NCBI RefSeq assembly: GCF_000294655.1
Contig: NZ_CAHP01000014.1
Coordinates: 1 to 64,000 of the forward strand
Origin: Magnetospirillum molischianum DSM 120
Lineage (GTDB): Bacteria; Pseudomonadota; Alphaproteobacteria; Rhodospirillales; Magnetospirillaceae
Direction of reading: 5' to 3'
DNA length: 64,000 nt
The number at the start of each line of letters is the position of its first letter. The first letter of the stretch is position 1. The notes under the pieces were generated by a model. That model was not told the origin of the DNA and made no database searches. It saw only the letters and a list, made by a program, of their open reading frames with translations. Below are positions 45,272 through 55,143 of this stretch, piece by piece. A program made the translations under genes and the position numbers.

Positions 45272-47932
45272 GTGAATTTTTCTGCTCTGTCCGGCCTCGA
45301 TCAATTGGTTGCGCGCGTCAAAGCCGCCCAATTGACCTTCGCCACCTATTCGCAAGAACAGGTGGACCTTATTTTCCGCAGCGCCGCCCTGGCTGCCGCC
45401 GATGCCCGTATCTCTCTGGCGCGCATGGCCGCCGAAGAAACCAAGATGGGCGTCGTTGAAGATAAGGTGATCAAGAACCACTTCGCCTCGGAATATATCT
45501 ACAACGCCTACAAGGACGATAAGACCTGTGGCATTGTCGAGATGAACGACGACGCAGGCACCATCACCATCGCCGAGCCGGTGGGGCTGATCTGCGGCAT
45601 CGTCCCGACCACCAATCCCACCTCCACCGCGATCTTCAAGGCACTGATTTGCCTTAAGACCCGCAACGGCATCATCTTCAGCCCGCATCCGCGCGCGGCG
45701 CGATCGACCTGCGCCGCCGCCAAGCTGGTGCTGGACGCCGCCGTTGCCGCCGGTGCCCCGCCCGATATCATCGGCTGGATCGACACACCGTCGCTGGAAC
45801 TCTCCAACGGCCTGATGCACCACCCCGATGTCAATCTGATCCTGGCCACCGGCGGCCCCGGCATGGTGCGAGCAGCCTATTCCTCGGGCAAGCCCGCGAT
45901 CGGCGTCGGCGCGGGCAACACGCCGGTGGTGATCGACGAAACCGCCGATATCAAGCGGGCGGTCGCCTCGATCCTGATGTCAAAGACCTTCGATAACGGC
46001 GTGGTCTGCGCCTCGGAGCAATCGGTCATCGTCGTCGATGCAGTGTACGAAGCGGTGCGCCAGCGTTTCGCCACCCACGGCGGCTACATCCTCAATGCCC
46101 TGGAACTGGAGGCGGTGCGCAAGGTGTTGCTGGTGGACGGCAATGTTAATGTCAACATCGTCGGACAACCGGCCACCCGCATCGCCGAATTGGCCGGGAT
46201 CACCGTGCCGCTCGACACCAAAATTCTGATCGGCGAGGTCAACGATACCGTTGCCTCCGAACCCTTCGCCCATGAAAAGCTGTCGCCGACTCTGGCAATG
46301 TACCGGCGGGCCGACTACCGGCAGGCGGTGGCGGCAGCGGTGGAACTGGTGGCGCTGGGCGGCATTGGCCACACCTCGGTGCTGTACACCGATCAGGATC
46401 TTCAGCCGCAGCGGATTCTCGATTTCGGCAAGCACATGAAGACCGCCCGTATCCTGATCAACACCCCCTCCTCGCACGGCGGAATCGGCGATCTCTACAA
46501 TTTCAGCCTCGCACCGTCGCTGACACTCGGATGCGGCTCGTGGGGCGGCAATTCCATCTCGGAAAATGTCGGCCCCAAGCACCTGATCAACAAGAAAACC
46601 GTCGCCAAGCGAGCTGAGAACATGCTGTGGCATAAGCTGCCCAAATCGATCTATTTCCGGCGCGGCGCCCTCACCGAGGCGATCAAGGATCTTGCCGGCA
46701 AGAAACGGGCGCTGATCGTCACCGACCGGCTGTTGTTCAGCAACGGCTTCGTTGACGACACCATTGCCCTGCTGAAGAAAAACGGAATGGAGGTGGAAAC
46801 CTTCTTCCAGGTCGAGGCCGACCCGTCTCTGTCGATCGTCAACAAGGGCGTCGAAATGGCGCAGGCGTTCCAGCCCGACGTGATCGTGGCGCTGGGCGGC
46901 GGCTCGCCGATGGACGCGGCCAAGCTGATCTGGGTGCTGTATGAGCATCCCGAGGTCAACTTCGCCGACCTCGCCCTGCGCTTCATGGACATCCGCAAGC
47001 GTATCTATAAGTTCCCGAAGCTGGGCATCAAGGCGGAACTGGTCGCCATTCCCACCACCTCGGGCACCGGGTCGGAGGTAACGCCGTTCGCCGTGGTCAC
47101 CGACGACACCACCGGCATTAAATACCCGATCGCCGATTACGAGCTGACCCCCAACATGGCGATTGTCGATGCCAATTTTGTGATGGGTCTGCCCAAGTCA
47201 TTGACCGCGTTCGGCGGCATCGATGCGGTGGTGCACGCGCTGGAAGCCTATGTTTCGATCATGGCCAGCGAATTCAGCGATGGGCAGGCGTTGCAGGCCC
47301 TGAAACTGCTTAAGGAGTACCTGCCGTCGGCCTATGCCAACGGAGCCAAAGACCCGATCGCGCGGGAACGGGTCCACAGCGGCGCGACCATCGCCGGCAT
47401 CGCCTTTGCCAACGCCTTCCTCGGCGTATGCCATTCGATGGCGCACAAGTTGGGCGCAGCCTTCCATCTGCCGCACGGCTTGGCGAATGCCCTGCTGATC
47501 TCCAATGTCATCCGCTACAACGCCAACGACAATCCGACCAAGCAGACCGCGTTCTCGCAGTACGACCGGCCGAAATCGCGCCATCGCTACGGCGAGATCG
47601 CAATCGCCCTGGGTCTGGACGGCGTTAATACCGCAGAGCGGATCGAACGGCTGCTGGACTGGCTGGAGGAACTGAAGCGGGTGCTGGACATCCCGGCGTC
47701 GATCCAGGCCGCCGGAGTGCCCGAAGCCGACTTCCTGGCCAAACTCGACACCCTGGCGGTCGAGGCGTTCGACGATCAGTGCACCGGCGCCAACCCGCGT
47801 TTTCCGCTGGTGGTCGAACTGAAAGCCATCCTGCTCGACAGCTATTACGGCCGTCCTTTCGTCGAGATCCACGCCCAGGGCGCGGCCGAAGTCGCGGCAG
47901 AATCCAGCCAGGAGATGAAGGCGGAAGGCTGA
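45272..47932 (+). CDS. adhE: Bifunctional acetaldehyde-CoA/alcohol dehydrogenase
   Basis: Fermentative enzyme of 886 residues, full AdhE length. The N-terminal aldehyde dehydrogenase half has the catalytic Cys in SKTFDNGVVCASEQSVIV near residue 247 and GAGNTPVVIDET. The C-terminal Fe-alcohol dehydrogenase half has VALGGGSPMDAAKLIWVLYEHP, IPTTSGTGSEVTPFAVVTDD and metal His in AFANAFLGVCHSMAHKLGAAFHLPHGLANALLI. It reduces acetyl-CoA to ethanol with two NADH. GTG is chosen with GGGGG six bases upstream; a TTG two codons earlier is also open. Forms long spirosomes in relatives. Points to fermentation under anoxia. Confidence 0.94.
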   Translation: MNFSALSGLDQLVARVKAAQLTFATYSQEQVDLIFRSAALAAADARISLARMAAEETKMGVVEDKVIKNHFASEYIYNAYKDDKTCGIVEMNDDAGTITIAEPVGLICGIVPTTNPTSTAIFKALICLKTRNGIIFSPHPRAARSTCAAAKLVLDAAVAAGAPPDIIGWIDTPSLELSNGLMHHPDVNLILATGGPGMVRAAYSSGKPAIGVGAGNTPVVIDETADIKRAVASILMSKTFDNGVVCASEQSVIVVDAVYEAVRQRFATHGGYILNALELEAVRKVLLVDGNVNVNIVGQPATRIAELAGITVPLDTKILIGEVNDTVASEPFAHEKLSPTLAMYRRADYRQAVAAAVELVALGGIGHTSVLYTDQDLQPQRILDFGKHMKTARILINTPSSHGGIGDLYNFSLAPSLTLGCGSWGGNSISENVGPKHLINKKTVAKRAENMLWHKLPKSIYFRRGALTEAIKDLAGKKRALIVTDRLLFSNGFVDDTIALLKKNGMEVETFFQVEADPSLSIVNKGVEMAQAFQPDVIVALGGGSPMDAAKLIWVLYEHPEVNFADLALRFMDIRKRIYKFPKLGIKAELVAIPTTSGTGSEVTPFAVVTDDTTGIKYPIADYELTPNMAIVDANFVMGLPKSLTAFGGIDAVVHALEAYVSIMASEFSDGQALQALKLLKEYLPSAYANGAKDPIARERVHSGATIAGIAFANAFLGVCHSMAHKLGAAFHLPHGLANALLISNVIRYNANDNPTKQTAFSQYDRPKSRHRYGEIAIALGLDGVNTAERIERLLDWLEELKRVLDIPASIQAAGVPEADFLAKLDTLAVEAFDDQCTGANPRFPLVVELKAILLDSYYGRPFVEIHAQGAAEVAAESSQEMKAEG

Positions 47933-47987
47933 CACCCAGCCGACCGGATGCACACTTCAGGGGCGAAGCAATAGGGCTTCGCCCAAA

Positions 47988-48017
47988 CATGGTGCTGCCG
48001 TCTTTGGCAGCACCATG
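47988..48017. terminator. Bidirectional hairpin between adhE and the RTX gene
   Basis: Perfect 12-bp stem CATGGTGCTGCC/GGCAGCACCATG around GTCTTT, in the gap between two converging genes. A second mini-hairpin GGGCTTCGCCC lies just before it. Tail T tracts are poor on both strands. Confidence 0.6.
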
Positions 48018-48067
48018 GAATAAGGAAGACGAGACTTTTTCAACAATCCCGATGAGCGGGTGTCACC

Positions 48068-51000
48068 TCACCCCATCCACCGGATATCCGCCGTGGACAT
48101 CTGCCCGATATGCACGCCCAGCAACGTAATTTCCAGGTCGTGAGAAAGGTGAAGAACGGCATTGTCATTGGTATCTGCGGTAGCACCAGCCAGCAACGCA
48201 CTGACTGAAGCAACCCCACCCGCCGTCTGATGGACCTCAAGGTGATCCTGGCCGATGGTAAAATCCGCCACGGTATGATGTCCGGCGACGTTTTCGGTGA
48301 AAACGAACGTGTCGGAACCGGTCCCGCCTTTGAGGAACTCATTTCCCTTCCCGGCGATCAAACGGTCATCGCCCGCATTGCCGAACAGGTAATCGTTACC
48401 GGACACGCCATCCAGAATATCGTTGCCATTCCCGCCGAACAGAAGGTCGATGCCGGTGCCGCCCGTGATCTTGTCATTTCCCGAGCCTCCATGCAGCAAC
48501 TGGTCGCTGTTGGAGCCTTTCAGCACCGTATCGGCGCTGCTGGTAACGACGTGAATATCATCGTTGCGCAAATACTGACCGTCGGACAGCTTAGGCGTAA
48601 TCGCCCAAGTGGGGTCATTGACGTAATCGCTGCCCATCTTCGCCGTCATGCCCGCCAGGTAGCCATAGGCTTCGATCGACTGGGTTGAACCCGTCGCCGA
48701 AATGATACTGGCCAACGACGCCTTTGCCACGGCCGCCGCCCCTCCGGCCCAATCGGGATAGCCTTCCTGCCCCGTTACGGTGTGGGTCATCGTGGCCATG
48801 GTCGCGTTATAGACCTCGGCCCAGGTGGTCAAAGGCTGGCCGCTGACAGGATCCACCACGGTCAGATAGGGTGACGTCAGCGATCCCAGAAGCGGATCAA
48901 ATCCTTCATCGGCATGGGTAAAGCGGCCTGAAATGAAGTTATCCATCCAGGCCAGAGCCTGCCCGGCCTCAGCATAGCCGCGTTGCGCCATGTACCCCAG
49001 CGTAATGGCCAGATAATCCTGCTGCCAGGGAGAAATCAACCCCTTCTGATGGAAGTTATAGTCTGTCGTGAAGCCCTCGATTTCACCGAACTTATCCATG
49101 GCTCCGCCAGTGACATAGGTCTCGATGAAATTGTGAAGGTTGCTTCCAGTCAGAGAGGTAAAATATTCTTTCAACGCGTAATCGTCGGGCAGAACATAGG
49201 CTGCGTCGCTCAAATCGCGCAAGGTCCAGGCACTCGCCCGCTCCTCGGCCTTGAAGGTCAAATTCCCGTCGAGGTCACGCCAGTTGCCGGGGGCGTAGAA
49301 GGCAATGGTGGAACTCGCCTGGAAGGCCAGTTCGTCCGCGTAATAATGGCTGCCGGTCAGAAGATATGGAACGTAGGTCAGCGATGGCCGGTGCGAAGCA
49401 TCGACCGTCCACCCTGTATTGGCCTGACTGAACGCTTCGGGCAACTGATCGCTGCCATAGGCTTTTCCGGTGCCGCGCCCATCGAGCCACAACAGGGGGT
49501 GGTCGTCGATGCGAACCGGAGCACCCGTTGCCTCGTCGCGGAAATGCCAGGGGATCGAACCGGCCGCATCGGCGTTTTCAAACAGAACCTTCATCGCCGT
49601 CGGGTCCTGACTGAGCAGAGCCCGCGCCGCCCAGGTGGTTTCCGGCCCGATATCGGGCCGCCCGCCTGGCGTTCCCATGTATTGCTGAACGGCCCCCGGA
49701 TCCATGAGCCCGGTGTTGCTGTCATTCAGCTTGGCGGCAGAAGCACTAATCGCCGAACTGCTGACTCCGACCGTGGTGTCGTAGGCCGGAATGGCACCGC
49801 TTTCCACCAGATATTGGACATCGCGCACCAAATATTGATCGGGAGCGCCATTGCTCCATACCTCTTGATGCCAAGTGGCGTTCTGGTTGTGATGGAAATT
49901 GTTTTCGCTGGCGATCTTGGTGCCGTTACGGATAATGGCGTAATCGTAATCGAAAGCTCCGACACCCTTGGTGTAGGTCGTATCGTTGGCGACGATCACA
50001 TCGGTGGTGTTGGTGCCATCGGCATAGCCGCGAATATCAAAGGTAACCGTCAGCCCGTTGCCCACCGGGACATTGACCCGATATTCGGTCGCTTGCGGAC
50101 CGCTCATCCAGGTACTCAGGGTTCCGCTCGTCATCGCCTGCTGCAACGCTTGGGCGGCATCGAAAGTGTGCGGCGTCAGGGTGCCGTCAGCATTGTGGAT
50201 ATCAAGAGTAACCTTGAGATCGAGGCCGTGAGCGAGGATGTCCTTCGCGCCGATCGACGAAGCCTGGGCGTGGGCGTCGCCTTTGGTCAGCACCATGTCG
50301 AGGCTGCCGTTGGCTGCAATGTCCGGGGTCTTCAGGGTCAGAATGGCATTGCGAACCGACCCATCGTCATTGGTCGCCTTGACGTCCATCTGGACCGGAA
50401 TCTCTACGCCATTGATGCGGGCGTAAAGAACGTCGCCGGGCATGACATTCCCTTCCACGAAGGGCTGACCGAAGCTCATGAAATGGGCCGCAGCCGTATG
50501 ATCTGTTGTGTTTTTCAGTTGGAAACCAACCACGTCACCGCTTCCGTGGGCCTCGATCACCTGCGGATTGATGACAACATTGGGAGTAGAGGAACCGCCT
50601 GTGGTGGGGGATCCATTCCCGGAGGACGGAGCAGTGGTGACCGCCGCAGGACCCACCGTAACCGTGATGGTGCCGACCGAAGTGGCCGTTGATCCATTGG
50701 AGGACTCGGTCGCAACCGCGGTAACAGTCAAATGCGCGGTTCCAACAAAGTCGGACGGCGGAGTCATTTTAAGGTTGCTCAACTGGGCCGACGTCAGGGT
50801 CCAGGTTCCATCCTCATTATGCGTTCCGCTGCTTAAAACGGCCCGATCTGGAACCCCGGAGAGAGTAACGGACAGCGTTTCCGAACCATCGGTATCGGTC
50901 AGCGCACTGCCAACCAACAAACCGATCGGTGCCCCCGCCTTACCGGACGAATCGCTGACGCGAATGGCTGGCGCATCGGCAACTGCCTCGACATCAACCT

Positions 51001-53596
51001 CGAAACGAAGGCGGGCGGTGGAGAGCTCGCCATTGGCTTTCGTTGTGGTCGTGGCAAGAACGAGATCCATCGTCCCCGCGTAATCATGGGGGGATATCAG
51101 GCTCAACCCCTTTAACTGCGTCGGCGCCAAGGTCCAACTGCCGTCTGCATTAGCGGTGCCAGCGCTCAGACTGGCTCCCGCGGGCAGGCCCTCGATCCGA
51201 ATCCCCAGAACGCCGGTGGCATTCGTGGGCAAGTGCGCCGAAAGATTGAGAGGAACGCGAACATCCTCACGTCCATCTGCTGGAGCCGCGCTCAGAACCG
51301 CCGGGGTGGAGCCGGTGGTGACCACACTGGGTAAGACCGAAACCAGCAAATCCGTCGTGATGCTGGCCGTTGAACGGTTGGATTGCTCGGTGGACGACGC
51401 CGAGACGATCAGATGCAATTGCCCGAAGAATGTCGCCGGTGGCGTCACGGTCAGCCCTTTGAGCTGGCTGGGAGACACGGTCCAAGTGTTATCGGCATTT
51501 ACTGTTCCAGCGCTCAGAACCGAACCCTGAGGCAAGCCGGAAATCGTGGTCGATAGTGCTTCCGATCCATCGGTGTCGGTCAAGGCGGCGGCAATGGACA
51601 AGGCAATGGGCTTACCTTGCACACCGGACGTCGGTGCCACCGTCAGGATCGGAGCATCGGCGACCGCCGCCACCGCCACGGAGAAGGTTGCCGCTTTGCT
51701 GGCAACCGATCCGTTGGACAGTTCGGTGGTGGTGGTCGTCACTGTCAGGGTCATGGTGCCAGAGAAGTTTTTAGGCGGAGTAACCGTGAGCCCATCGAGA
51801 TGATCCGGGGGCAAGGTCCAACTACCATCGGCATTGCGGGTACCGGCGTTCAGGCTGGCATCGGCGGGGAGGCCCGACAGAGTCACTCCCAGCACTTCCG
51901 AACCGTCAGAATCGGCCAAGCGAGCCGCGAGCTTAAGCGCAATGGCGGCATCTTCCTTGCCAGCTACCGAGGCGGCGCTGACAATTGCGGAATCGGCCAC
52001 CGCCGCGACATCGACGGTAAAGGTTCCCGACCGACTGGCTGCGCCATCCGAGGCCAAAGCCGACAGAGTGAAAGAACCGGAATAATCCTTAGGCGGGACC
52101 AGGGCCAGACCGGGCAATTGGTCACCAGAAACCTTCCAGCTTCCATCGGGATTCTGTACGCCAGCACTCAGAATGGCTCCGGCAGGCAAGCCGGTCAGCG
52201 TCAGCGACAGCGCCCGGCTGGGATCGGCCGCCTGAGCCGTGATGTTGAGGAGGATAGCGCCGTCCTCAAGACCGGACACCGGCCCGACCTCTAGTTCCGG
52301 CTTGGTCACTTGGGGATGCAGCCCTACGCCCGGCGTGTAGACATAGGTGCCATCGGCAAAGCTGAGACGCTCGACGGAAACGAGCAAATCGGTGCCATCG
52401 GAGCCGGTCAAGGCTCGCACAGAAAGCCCCGTCGTCGTCTCAGTCACCGCATAATCACTGCGCGCCCCAGCATAGACGGCTGTATCGACGCCGCCACCGC
52501 CACGGAGAAGGTCGTTGCCATCGCCGCCAATCAGGGTATCGGCTCCGGCCGAGCCGATAAGAGTGTCATTACCGGCCCCACCAGAGATAGCGGCAATACC
52601 GACCAATGTCGTCGCCGAGAAATCCAGCACGTTGGCACCACCGTCACCGGCAATGGTGACATTGGCATACGAATTGGCGCTGATCTGCTCGATCCCATCG
52701 GTCGTGCGGAACGATTGCAGCCCGATACGGGTACCATCGGACCCGGCAAGAATGGTGTCGGTGCCACTGGTGCCGGTGTCGCGATAGGTGTCGAAGCCAT
52801 CGTTGGTCCCGTTGACCAGATAGCTGTCACCGCCGCCGCCGCCGTTCAGCAAATCGTTACCATTGCCGCCGATCAGGGTATCAATGCCAGCCGAGCCGGT
52901 GATGGTGTCGTTGCCCGCGCCGCCATCGATGACGGTAATTCCAGTCAGCGTCGTCGCCGAGAAATCCAGCACGTTGGCACCGCCGTCACCGGCAATGGTG
53001 ACATTGGCATACGAATTGGCGCTGATCTGCTCGATACCATCGGTCGTGCGGAACGATTGCAGCCCGATACGGGTACCGTCGGCCCCGGCAAGAATGGTGT
53101 CGGTGCCGCTGGTGCCGGTATCGCGATAGGTGTCGAAGCCATCGTTGGTCCCGCTAACCAGGTAGCGGTCACCACCGCCGCCACCGTTCAGCAGGTCGTT
53201 ACCATTACCGCCGATCAGGGTATCAATGCCAGCCGAGCCGGTGATGGTGTCGTTGCCTGCGCCCCCATTAATCGCGGCAATCCCACTCAGGGTCGTCGTC
53301 GAGAAGTCCAGCACATTGGCACCACCGTCACCGGCAATGGTGACATTGGCTTTTCCGCCCGCCGAAATCACCTCGATCCCGGCCCTGGAGGAGAAACTCT
53401 TGAGGCCAATGCGAGTGCCATCGGTAGCGGCAAGGATGGTGTCGGTGCCGGATGTTCCCGAGTCGAGGAAGGTGTCAAATCCACCGCCCGTCCCCGAAAA
53501 AATGTATGTGTCGCTTCCAGCGCCGCCATCCAGGGTGTCGTCTCCCGAGCCTACGGCAAGGATATCGTTGACGTTTGAGCCAATAATGGTCGCCAT
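48068..53596 (-). CDS. Giant RTX protein with Ig/cadherin-like repeats and an embedded lyase-like module
   Basis: Product of 1,842 residues, predicted to be secreted by the adjacent type I system. Residues 1-430 hold three and a half near-identical 114-residue repeats with RTX nonapeptides (GGAGNDTITG, GGNGNDLLNG). Residues 430-985 hold about five 105-110-residue repeats with the DTDGSE.LSVTLSG and NADGSWTL patterns of large type I adhesins. Residues about 1035-1665 resemble the secreted protein encoded at 59746-62124 throughout (FGQPFVEG, PLQ/PVQMD, DGS.R, HFRD, DDHP, SLTYVPYLLTG, WTLRDL, DPTWAI.P), a RIFT-barrel/lyase-like module. The end carries a C-terminal RTX block (GGSGNDKITGGTGIDLLFGG) and a typical secretion signal region. 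It has no N-terminal signal peptide. The ATG near MATIIGSN is preferred over one 15 codons earlier. The enzymatic idea is inferred. Confidence 0.82.
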   Translation of the reverse strand: MATIIGSNVNDILAVGSGDDTLDGGAGSDTYIFSGTGGGFDTFLDSGTSGTDTILAATDGTRIGLKSFSSRAGIEVISAGGKANVTIAGDGGANVLDFSTTTLSGIAAINGGAGNDTITGSAGIDTLIGGNGNDLLNGGGGGDRYLVSGTNDGFDTYRDTGTSGTDTILAGADGTRIGLQSFRTTDGIEQISANSYANVTIAGDGGANVLDFSATTLTGITVIDGGAGNDTITGSAGIDTLIGGNGNDLLNGGGGGDSYLVNGTNDGFDTYRDTGTSGTDTILAGSDGTRIGLQSFRTTDGIEQISANSYANVTIAGDGGANVLDFSATTLVGIAAISGGAGNDTLIGSAGADTLIGGDGNDLLRGGGGVDTAVYAGARSDYAVTETTTGLSVRALTGSDGTDLLVSVERLSFADGTYVYTPGVGLHPQVTKPELEVGPVSGLEDGAILLNITAQAADPSRALSLTLTGLPAGAILSAGVQNPDGSWKVSGDQLPGLALVPPKDYSGSFTLSALASDGAASRSGTFTVDVAAVADSAIVSAASVAGKEDAAIALKLAARLADSDGSEVLGVTLSGLPADASLNAGTRNADGSWTLPPDHLDGLTVTPPKNFSGTMTLTVTTTTTELSNGSVASKAATFSVAVAAVADAPILTVAPTSGVQGKPIALSIAAALTDTDGSEALSTTISGLPQGSVLSAGTVNADNTWTVSPSQLKGLTVTPPATFFGQLHLIVSASSTEQSNRSTASITTDLLVSVLPSVVTTGSTPAVLSAAPADGREDVRVPLNLSAHLPTNATGVLGIRIEGLPAGASLSAGTANADGSWTLAPTQLKGLSLISPHDYAGTMDLVLATTTTKANGELSTARLRFEVDVEAVADAPAIRVSDSSGKAGAPIGLLVGSALTDTDGSETLSVTLSGVPDRAVLSSGTHNEDGTWTLTSAQLSNLKMTPPSDFVGTAHLTVTAVATESSNGSTATSVGTITVTVGPAAVTTAPSSGNGSPTTGGSSTPNVVINPQVIEAHGSGDVVGFQLKNTTDHTAAAHFMSFGQPFVEGNVMPGDVLYARINGVEIPVQMDVKATNDDGSVRNAILTLKTPDIAANGSLDMVLTKGDAHAQASSIGAKDILAHGLDLKVTLDIHNADGTLTPHTFDAAQALQQAMTSGTLSTWMSGPQATEYRVNVPVGNGLTVTFDIRGYADGTNTTDVIVANDTTYTKGVGAFDYDYAIIRNGTKIASENNFHHNQNATWHQEVWSNGAPDQYLVRDVQYLVESGAIPAYDTTVGVSSSAISASAAKLNDSNTGLMDPGAVQQYMGTPGGRPDIGPETTWAARALLSQDPTAMKVLFENADAAGSIPWHFRDEATGAPVRIDDHPLLWLDGRGTGKAYGSDQLPEAFSQANTGWTVDASHRPSLTYVPYLLTGSHYYADELAFQASSTIAFYAPGNWRDLDGNLTFKAEERASAWTLRDLSDAAYVLPDDYALKEYFTSLTGSNLHNFIETYVTGGAMDKFGEIEGFTTDYNFHQKGLISPWQQDYLAITLGYMAQRGYAEAGQALAWMDNFISGRFTHADEGFDPLLGSLTSPYLTVVDPVSGQPLTTWAEVYNATMATMTHTVTGQEGYPDWAGGAAAVAKASLASIISATGSTQSIEAYGYLAGMTAKMGSDYVNDPTWAITPKLSDGQYLRNDDIHVVTSSADTVLKGSNSDQLLHGGSGNDKITGGTGIDLLFGGNGNDILDGVSGNDYLFGNAGDDRLIAGKGNEFLKGGTGSDTFVFTENVAGHHTVADFTIGQDHLEVHQTAGGVASVSALLAGATADTNDNAVLHLSHDLEITLLGVHIGQMSTADIRWMG
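52450..53560. repeat. Tandem 342-bp repeats in the RTX gene
   Basis: The segment TCGAAGCC and its surroundings recur at a 342-base spacing (114 codons), with the middle and inner copies nearly identical at DNA level and the outermost one more diverged. This points to recent duplication or gene conversion inside the coding sequence and could collapse in short-read assemblies. Confidence 0.85.
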
Positions 53597-53688
53597 TTTG
53601 TTCAACTCCGCTCCTCGCCTAATCGCATTAGCGCCCCACAACCAAAGTCGGCAGCCTGTTTACGACCTAAGCGATATACCTATGACGA

Positions 53689-53717
53689 AAGTTACACCAA
53701 AAGCACGGCAAGGTCAA
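53689..53717 (-). promoter_or_regulatory. Possible promoter of the RTX gene
   Basis: On the minus strand TTGACC, 17 bases, TAACTT, with about 90 bases of leader to the ATG. The TTGACC hexamer is shared with the tRNA promoters. It suggests the cargo gene can be transcribed apart from the transporter genes. Confidence 0.45.
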
Positions 53718-53783
53718 AACAAATAAACAGGCATCATAAATCCCGCCTCTATTGTAGTCATTTGCATATAATTTTACGTAATT

Positions 53784-55115
53784 TTAGTACTTCATTGATC
53801 TGTATATAGTATCCTTAACAGGTTTGATAAAGTATTCAGCCATTGTTCTTGAACCTTTGTCGATAACAACCTCACACGGCATACCTGGAATCAAACTAAA
53901 TTGCTCCAGTTGCCGACGGCCTTCTTCATCGATCTCTATACGAACGATATAATACGGAGCGTCTGTTCGTTCGTTCACCATGCGGTCGGCGGAAACAAAG
54001 ATCACTTCGCCTTTAACGGTTGGTGATGCCCCTCGATTGAACGCAGAGAAACGCACCTGCGATGGCTGGCCCACATAAACTCCGTCGATGGAATCTGGAG
54101 ACACGGTTGCCTCGACCAGAAGGCGATCATCCCGAGGGACGACATCCATAAGATGTCCACCCGGCGCCACCACCCCGCCAACCGTATGAACGGCTAAATC
54201 CATCACCACGCCAGCCACCGGAGACCGCACAGTCAAACGGGAGATCTGATCAACCACGGCAGCCAGACGTTCTTCGGAATCGAAACGGATGCCCTGCACA
54301 TCGCGCAGTTCTTTTTCCACATCTTCCCGGAACTGCTTATCCAATTGCAGAATCTGAAGATCGGATTCGCTGATGGTCTGACGGATCGAAGCAATACTGG
54401 CCAGAGACTGACCTCGCTCTCCTTCAAGGCGCGCCACATCGCGCTGGAGCGACAGAATTTTGTTTTTCGAGGAATAGCCTTTTTCCTCAAGAATCTGCTG
54501 GCCGCTCAATTCCTTGCGCATCAAGACAGCCTGATATTCCAGCGATTTTTCGAGAGTGGTCAGCCCTAATATCTGTTCACGCGACTGCTCAATCCTGGCG
54601 CGCAACAATTGGATCTGGCCATTCCGGCTACTGCGGCGGGCCTCAAAGAGGCGGCGCTGGGTATCAAGAGTACTGGCAACCTCGACATCGGTGCGCCGAC
54701 TGATCAGTTCGGCGGGAAACGAAATGACGTTTTCCCCCGACCGCTCCGCCATCAATCGTGCTTCCTGGGCAAGGGCGCTGTCGAGTTTGGCGCGCAACAA
54801 CGCGGCCGACGCCAACACCTGCGACTGATCCAGACGCAGCAGCGCCTCGCCCTCCCCCACGATTTGACCATCGTGGACCAGGATTTCCTTCACGATGCCG
54901 CCTTCGAGATGCTGGATGACCTTGCGGCTGCTATCGACCACAAGCGAACCCTGCGCCATCACCGCCGCCGTCAGCGGTGCCAGAAAAGACCACAGAATCA
55001 GACCGCCGAATGTCACGGCGATCACCAGCCAACCGGCCAGAATGCTCCGGCTGTAATCGGCGGCGCGATCCGGCACGGCCAGAGCCTTGGCGGGGGCTGG
55101 CACCAGATCGGTCAT
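53784..55115 (-). CDS. Type I secretion membrane-fusion protein, HlyD/PrsE family
   Basis: Periplasmic adaptor of about 443 residues. One N-terminal membrane helix (ILAGWLVIAVTFGGLILWSFLAPL) precedes the HlyD lipoyl-like halves (VVDSSRKVIQHLEGGIVKEILVHDGQIVGEGEALLRLD) and a long coiled-coil hairpin rich in Glu/Arg/Gln. A final beta barrel starts at RLTVRSPVAGVVMDL and contains GGHLMDVVPRDDRLLVEA. AAAGG lies about five bases before the chosen ATG; one seven codons earlier is weaker. It forms the bridge to TolC in a complex with the ABC exporter just upstream. Specificity towards the adjacent RTX protein is inferred. Confidence 0.9.
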   Translation of the reverse strand: MTDLVPAPAKALAVPDRAADYSRSILAGWLVIAVTFGGLILWSFLAPLTAAVMAQGSLVVDSSRKVIQHLEGGIVKEILVHDGQIVGEGEALLRLDQSQVLASAALLRAKLDSALAQEARLMAERSGENVISFPAELISRRTDVEVASTLDTQRRLFEARRSSRNGQIQLLRARIEQSREQILGLTTLEKSLEYQAVLMRKELSGQQILEEKGYSSKNKILSLQRDVARLEGERGQSLASIASIRQTISESDLQILQLDKQFREDVEKELRDVQGIRFDSEERLAAVVDQISRLTVRSPVAGVVMDLAVHTVGGVVAPGGHLMDVVPRDDRLLVEATVSPDSIDGVYVGQPSQVRFSAFNRGASPTVKGEVIFVSADRMVNERTDAPYYIVRIEIDEEGRRQLEQFSLIPGMPCEVVIDKGSRTMAEYFIKPVKDTIYRSMKY

Positions 55116-55143
55116 GGCCGCCTTTTCCTCTTTCATGAGCGGC

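Noticed and set aside
48230-53578. Long plus-strand ORFs opposite the RTX gene (up to 569 codons)
   Set aside because: They are shadows of the repeat-rich, codon-biased RTX gene; no ribosome sites and no protein-like motifs.
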